Assembly (NCBI GenBank): GCA_944548615.1 | Contig: OX155960.1 | Location: 12,338,365 to 12,402,364 of the forward strand | Source: Micropterix aruncella | Lineage: Eukaryota; Arthropoda; Insecta; Lepidoptera; Micropterigidae | DNA: 64,000 nt | Reading direction: 5' to 3' | Program-made: the position numbers and the translations under genes | Shown: positions 1 through 64,000 of the stretch, in pieces | How the letters are laid out: each line of letters begins with the position of its first letter | How positions within the stretch are numbered: position 1 is the first letter of the stretch | Notes under the pieces: model-generated | The model's input: the letters and a program-made list of their open reading frames with translations, nothing else | Told to the model about the DNA's origin: nothing | The model's database searches: none

Positions 1-301
1 AAACGCTATCAAGAAATCGTAAAATTCAACTTAACTGTCAAATGTTAACTGTACCGCCATCTTGATTTTCGAATTTTTATTCTTGTCAAGCAACGCCATC
101 TATGATCAAGCTTAGTACTAAAATAATTTTCGGTTTTTCACATTTTTCTCACTTTTCCGAGAGATTTTCCGGATTTTTTATTGCCTATAGTAAGACCGAA
201 GTGATTATGAACAAAACAAAAAAAGAATCATCCAAATCGGGTTAGCCGATCGTGAGTTATTAGGTAACATACATAAAACCCGACTCATTTTTATTATATA
301 G
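1..301. repeat. Interspersed insect repeat, unclassified
   Basis: This stretch contains a segment (about 215-300) reading like a common insect interspersed repeat (…AATCATCCAAATCGG…CCGACTCATTTTTATTATATAGAT). It abuts the LINE at about 302, exactly where the LINE's reverse transcriptase stops matching its family. No gene is seen. Whether it inserted into the LINE, so that the LINE resumes left of the window, or simply borders a truncated LINE cannot be decided here. Confidence 0.4.
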
Positions 302-2244
302 ATATCGAATTTATTTGCGAATAGATATAGCCTGTTATATAAAATTTTTTCGAAAATTTTGAAGAAAGCTGGAAGCAATGAAATTGGCCTGTAATTTTCA
401 GGATCAGTTTTGTTCCCTTTTTTAAAAACTGGTACTATCTTTGCTATTTTCATTAGATTTGGGAACACACCTTGTTTCATACAATTATTAAAAATAGACC
501 TCAAGGTGTTGGAAATCGTTGGTGCTATATTCTTTATTAATTTAATCGAGTGTGCCCAGATATCCATTGATGTTTTTGTTTTGATGCCATTCAAGGCCTT
601 ATCAAATTCAATGGAAGTTATAGGATGCAACAGTATTGATGCTGGTATCTCACCTACAATTGTTGGAGAGGGTAAACTAGGAGAATTTGTCATGCGTTTA
701 ACAGCGTTTATAAAATATTCACTGAGTATATTTGCCGTTTCTGTAGGATCAGAGACTTTAGAACCATTGTGAAGTAATTGAATAGGTTCATTTGCCTTAC
801 TTGAAATATTTCTCCCCTCTCTATTGATGACACTCCACATAGTTTTGGTTTTGTTATTCGACTGCTTAATCTCTTCTTCTATAGTATTTTTCTTAGCCGC
901 TACTACTGCTTTGTCATATTTTTGTTTGCAATTCGTATAATAGTCCTTAAGTAATGAATTTGTGTTTTGATTTAAATTATCCTGCAGAATTTGAAGTTTT
1001 CCTAGATCGTTTCTAAGCTCATTATCAATCCAAGAAGGCGTACCGCCTTTTGTTGACACTAGTCTGTATTTCAAGGGAAAGCAAGCTTCAAAATGACGAT
1101 TAAAAACTTTTATAAAATTGTCATAGTCAGAATTTGGGTCTAATGAATCAGTAGTAAAGCATTCTTTAGTTAATAGTCTAGTAAATGAGTTAATAGCGTT
1201 AAAGCCGAATTGTCTTTTCCACACATGCTTACTATTTGGGTTCGTCAAATTTGATTCTAAGTGGATCATCTGAGCATTATGGTCAGAAAAGGGTATAATT
1301 ACATTATCAATAGAGCAAAAATTTGCCGTTCTATAAAATATGTTATCGATGCAGGTCGCACTGACTCCATTAATCCTGGTTGGAGTATTAAATGCCATTG
1401 TAAAGCCACATGATGTAAAAGTGTCTCTTAGCTTATTGCTATTGCCGGAGTTTTCTAGGATATTAACGTTAAAATCACCACACACCACAATCTGCTTGGA
1501 GGAGTTTGAGAGTTTGTCCATAATCGATTCGAGGCAAGACATGAACACGTTAAAGTCACTGTTCGGTACCCTATAAATACAAACAATGACACATTTCTGT
1601 TGTGTAATTTCTACACAGGATATTTCCGTGTTTCGTTCTACGGATAATGATGTTATATCATCCCTGGTTTTCACATTTATCTCATTTTTAACCATGATAC
1701 AGCTACCGCCTCTTATGTGATCTTTTTGACAAAAATAGCTTGCAAGTTTGAAACGGTTAATATGTAGTAAATTGATATTATTTGTCTGCATCCAATGCTC
1801 TGTTAGGCAGGCCACGTGAATAGAGTATTTTTCAAGGACGATCTCCATGCTTAGATGTTTTTTATTTATTCCTTGTATATTCAAATGCATGATTCCAAGC
1901 TGCTTTTTACTGTTTAATTCCTTATCATCTGCTTGCATCGTAAAATGTTCAATTTCGTTGACCCTTTGATTTTCGCTATAAGTGTTGTGTCGTGTTTGGC
2001 ATATCGTAATTTCTATACTATCCTTGTTTATATTCTCCTCCACCGAGGAGTTAATATAGAAAGGGCTTTCTGGTTTTACTGTTTGTGATCTCATATGTCT
2101 CATACACTCCGAAAATTTATTTTTTCCTGTAGAGTTGAGCACTGAGCCATTTTTAGAATAGTCGTTTTCATCCAAGTAGTCAGTTAGCCATACTAGCTTA
2201 GCATGTGTAAATTTAGCAATCTGCTCGGCCATCATTATGTTCAA
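302..2244 (-). pseudogene. LINE ORF: APE endonuclease plus truncated reverse transcriptase
   Basis: This open frame encodes an endonuclease of the exonuclease/endonuclease/phosphatase fold that nicks target DNA, followed by the linker and RT blocks 0-2 that would prime cDNA synthesis at the nick. Visible endonuclease residues include N in LNIQGI, E in TEHW, D/N in GDFNV and the terminal SDHN. RT homology ends with NRLYLFANKFDI; beyond about 302 the frame reads into unrelated repeat sequence. Upstream in the same frame, past the first Met, the peptide still reads like the end of the esterase-like domain (IITSIPYRLDN), so the first Met is not the natural start. Confidence 0.75.
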
Positions 2245-2308
2245 TTTATATATATCTTCGTTTGCCCTCGTGTTGTCAAGTCTATATGGTATTGATGTTA
2301 TTATTACA

Positions 2309-2623
2309 TTAGTGTGTATCGTAGCATTTAGTATGCTTAACAGATTTGTCTTTGTTGACTATCAATAATAATGGCTTTGTTTTGTGAAAGTAGGAATGGT
2401 GAATACCTCCGAATACAATATAAAAATCTTTTTTGTCAAGATTTTTTGCAAGGATGTCAGTTTCTTCACCGAGACAAAATTGTGGAGCATGTGTTTTTAC
2501 AATCCCACTTACATTCGTATCTTTCAGGCTGTATTTAAGTTTGCTTGCGCAACCTTTGCCGTTCTCATCTGTAATTAAAATCACTTTCGGCTTCTTCTCG
2601 GTTTCATTTCTAACAACTTGCAT
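2309..2623 (-). pseudogene. SGNH/esterase-like domain fragment of the LINE
   Basis: The peptide contains KVILITDENGKG near its start and FYIVFGGIHHS about 60 residues later. This spacing resembles block I and block III of the SGNH-hydrolase-like domains found in ORF1 of some CR1-group LINEs. The usual GDS and GxND residues are not cleanly present, so esterase activity is not implied. The frame ends at 2309 and the rest of the domain continues in another frame through 2300-2150, showing an indel. I treat this as part of the broken LINE rather than a host gene. Confidence 0.45.
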
Positions 2624-2692
2624 TTTCTTCCCTCCTGTACTTATTTGTGTTTTTATCGACGTTTTCGTTGTGTTATGCGCATTATCAGGTTT

Positions 2693-3150
2693 TTAGGCTT
2701 TGGAGATCTTACTTTTTTTTGTAGATTGTTTTTGAATACTTGATTGGCTTTGAACTTTGCTATTGTCATTTTTCCTCTTACTAGATGTTTTTGTTGTTTG
2801 GTTCAGGTTACTGTCCGTATTTTTATGCTGTATTTCCTCGTTTGGTAGTAGTAGTTTTTGTTTTAAAATGCCATTTTCAGCCAGAAGTGAGGTGATTTGA
2901 TCTCTGAGCGGTTTTAGTACCGTATCATTTTCTTTTATAATTTCGATAAGTTTTGTCACCTCCGATTCTAATTCAAGATTTTTTTCTTTTGCGGTATCAC
3001 GTGCGTGTTTCAAAGTATTAAGCTTCTTCTTCAATTTATTCATTTCCTCACAGATTTTATCGAACTCTTCGGAATTATCGTCTATTTCTTTTTGAAGCTG
3101 TCTATTTAACGTACGTTCTGTGTTTACTTCTTTCGGATCGGATGGCCGAT
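2693..3150 (-). pseudogene. LINE ORF1-like coiled-coil segment
   Basis: This minus-strand peptide is rich in K, E, L and N with heptad-like spacing (LNTLKHARDTAKEKNLELES) and ends in a basic Ser/Lys/Gln tail. The open frame continues upstream of the first Met (3043) to about 3150, where a different repeat begins. Coiled coils of this type drive trimerisation of LINE ORF1 RNA-binding proteins. Its position directly upstream of the esterase-like and endonuclease parts supports a LINE origin. Confidence 0.5.
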
Positions 3151-4480
3151 GGTCATTTCAAGAGCAGTCGCCGTAAGGTCCGCAACCACCCCCGCTCTAT
3201 AGGAAATAGTACTGCTTCCAGACTCCCCCGACTGTTAGTCAGAGTGCACAGTCGATTGGCTTACGCCGCACGGTGCGCAGACCGTCCAGGAGCGCCAAAA
3301 GTTTGATTCCTAGGGGAAACTGACCATAAGGCCAGAGTCCTACCCAGGCTCGCACTTCATGCGTGGAGGCCGTCGGATAGGTGTTGACCCGTGAGTGTGA
3401 CCAACCCTGAACATTGAGTGATGCGGTTCAAAGATTGACTGCTTTGAAGCAGTTGTATGCCGCTCAAGAATGGCTTTCGCGATTTGAGGCGATTGTGATG
3501 TGATTCTTGCCCGTGCAGTGATTGTCTTGGGTTGTCTATCACCTTTAGGTGTTGGGAATCAGCCAGGATATCGCAACGTATTGCAGGGGGAGCAATGTCG
3601 ATAAACGGATAAAGCTTTTCGACAGGAGTAGGTCTGAGGCAGCCGGAGACAATTCTCGCAGCATTGGAGCTCTCCACACTGGAGCGGCATCTGCAGAGAT
3701 GCAGAGGCTCAGAGTTGAGGTTCTGAGTGTAGCTGTGTTGGGGTGGTGAACGGTTTCGTGCAGCTTGGGCCACAAGATCCATTTTGTTCTCGGATCGGCT
3801 CAACTCACGATTCAGCTCCTATTCAGAAGCCTCCTCGAGTGGAAGGCTATCCCGGGTAAGACTCCCGTGTCTCAGGCCTTAGAGCTGGTTGACCGGTTTC
3901 TCCCGGCGGGATTGCATCTCAGCGCCACTGGACGGTTTGCGCACCGGTCAGCGTAGTCAATCGGTTGTGCATTCTGACTAATTGCTGAAGGGGTCTGGAG
4001 ACTATGGAAATACACTGTTTTCTAAGCAACGGGGGTGGATGTTGACCTGTTGTCATGCTACTTTTGAAATGACCTTGGGCCAATCGTTCCCGTGTGGCAC
4101 TATGGGCATAGAACGCCCAGGTCCGCGATAAATTTTAACTGAACTACCGCTGTAATACAACAGGTAGAGGTCGCGTAAGCGACTTCGGACCCGTATCCAG
4201 TCGGGAGGACGGAGGTATCCTGAAGGTTAATTCCAGTCGGAGATATCCTGCCAAAATTGGTAGTCAGCGGGTGAGGCCGCCCGCTGGATACTTTTCCCGG
4301 CGCCTCGCCGTAAGGCGTTGGCCTCTGACGGGCAGGTGGCGGAGCTTGACGGTGGACTGTTTTATCCTAAGTCTTCTGCGCTCACTTGACGGGAGACAGA
4401 ACGATACATTTCGTTAAAACTTCCTGATGTGACGGGTTCGCCCGTTGTAGTTGACAACTCTAGTTGTAGTTGGTTTGGCT
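3151..4480. repeat. GC-rich unclassified repeat, perhaps the 5' part of an R1-like LINE
   Basis: This stretch is clearly more GC-rich than the AT-rich surroundings. Two parts recur: about 3410-3600 is similar to 7555-7735 (shared GCGATTTGAGGC, GTCTATCACCTTTAGG and GCAGGGGGAGC), and about 4358-4470 is similar to 18380-18495 (shared CCTAAGTCTTCTGCG and TTTCGTTAAAACTT). The longest minus-strand frame (3803-3357) gives no recognisable domain. The composition and the scattered partial copies suggest the 5' untranslated or gag-like part of a non-LTR element, but that is an inference. Confidence 0.4.
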
Positions 4481-4532
4481 CCCCATGTACTCCTTACTAT
4501 GCTATTTCCTGTATTTATGAAACATGTTGCAG

Positions 4533-63865
<59,333 letters not shown>

Positions 63866-63897
63866 GTATCACAATAATAATTGTAATTATAAATAAG

Positions 63898-64000
63898 ATA
63901 AAATCGAATTTACTGCGTGAACTTTGTTCGGCGATGTTGCAACCGCCGTTGTCCAGGGTAGACTGCTGTTGTCCAGTCTACCTTGGATAATGGCAGTTGC
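63898..64000. mobile_element. Foldback element, second copy, cut by window end
   Basis: AAATCGAATTTACTGCGTGAA…GTTGCAACCGCCGTTGTCCAGGGTAGACTG parallels the left arm of the element at 22134-22326, and the inverted arm begins at about 63975 (CAGTCTACCTTGGATAATGGC). Confidence 0.8.

Larger units (their letters stand above)
302..3150 (-). mobile_element. Broken CR1/Jockey-like LINE: coiled coil, esterase-like, APE endonuclease, partial RT
   Basis: Read on the minus strand, this element codes in order for a Lys/Glu-rich coiled coil (about 3150-2693), a short esterase-like domain (2623-2309), an apurinic-type endonuclease and the start of a reverse transcriptase (2244-302). The endonuclease shows MHLNIQGI, TEHW, CGDFNV and SDHNAQM; the RT start shows KIVPVFKKG and ENYRPISLLPAFFKIFEK. 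The RT ends before the catalytic YADD block. One in-frame stop separates the coiled coil from the esterase-like part (same frame, 23 codons apart), and one frameshift near 2300 separates the esterase-like part from the endonuclease. It is therefore a dead copy, or one with two short upstream ORFs. LINEs usually lose the 5' end; this one lacks its 3' end at the repeat near position 300. Confidence 0.75.

Noticed and set aside
3357..3803. 148-codon minus-strand frame as a host gene
   Set aside because: No domain, no coding periodicity that I can see, and the underlying DNA recurs elsewhere as a repeat.

Overview
This window is intronic and exonic DNA from a repeat-rich insect genome. Lepidoptera or its sister order Trichoptera is my best guess, judging from the mix of CR1/Jockey-like LINEs with TAAA-type tails, BEL/Pao, piggyBac-like, Tc1, hAT and short 'ACTAGCTG...'-type interspersed repeats. 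The taxonomic call is an inference and is not secure. There is no prokaryotic signature: no operons, no ribosome binding sites, no CRISPR array. Genes are split by GT-AG introns.

The only host gene I can support is IFT172 (intraflagellar transport 172), a WD40 plus TPR-like subunit of the IFT-B complex that builds cilia. I traced 20 consecutive coding exons on the + strand from 4533 to 63865. They join without a frame break into about 1047 codons, running from the second half of the WD40 region well into the TPR-like solenoid. The 5' exons lie left of the window and the 3' exons lie right of it. Small exons (71-327 nt) are separated by introns of 66 nt to 10.7 kb.

The introns are packed with transposable elements. 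By region: (a) 1-4530 holds a broken LINE (minus) with a coiled coil, an esterase-like domain, an APE endonuclease and a partial RT, then a GC-rich unclassified repeat. (b) The intron at 4730-6051 holds a 306-bp TTAA-flanked MITE. (c) The intron at 6192-8748 holds an RNase H-bearing LINE 3' end. (d) The intron at 9012-12309 holds tail copies of an RLE-type LINE. (e) The intron at 12446-17028 holds a rearranged CR1/Jockey-like LINE, split by a second copy of the 306-bp MITE. (f) The intron at 17160-23258 holds a LINE nested in a LINE with a 15-bp target duplication, the one long RLE-type LINE copy (18970-22000) and a foldback element. (g) The intron at 25778-34907 holds a piggyBac remnant, a TIR MITE, a LINE with an intact 969-aa ORF, and a Tc1 element carrying another LINE inside it. 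(h) The intron at 35406-37395 holds a hAT deletion derivative with an 8-bp TSD. (i) 38952-51465 holds LINE fragments in both orientations. (j) The intron at 51793-62503 holds a complete antisense BEL/Pao LTR retrotransposon with apparently identical 581-bp LTRs and a 5-bp TSD. (k) Foldback elements lie at the right end.

The most interesting signals beyond standard families are: a base-pairing hairpin with compensatory changes in three LINE 3' tails; a cluster of ATGCGAA repeats and 57-bp units in the BEL/Pao leader, laid out like an insulator; three exact tandem duplications in one LINE copy; about nine tail copies of one RLE-type LINE lineage within this single gene; and a sharp GC contrast between neighbouring exons of IFT172.
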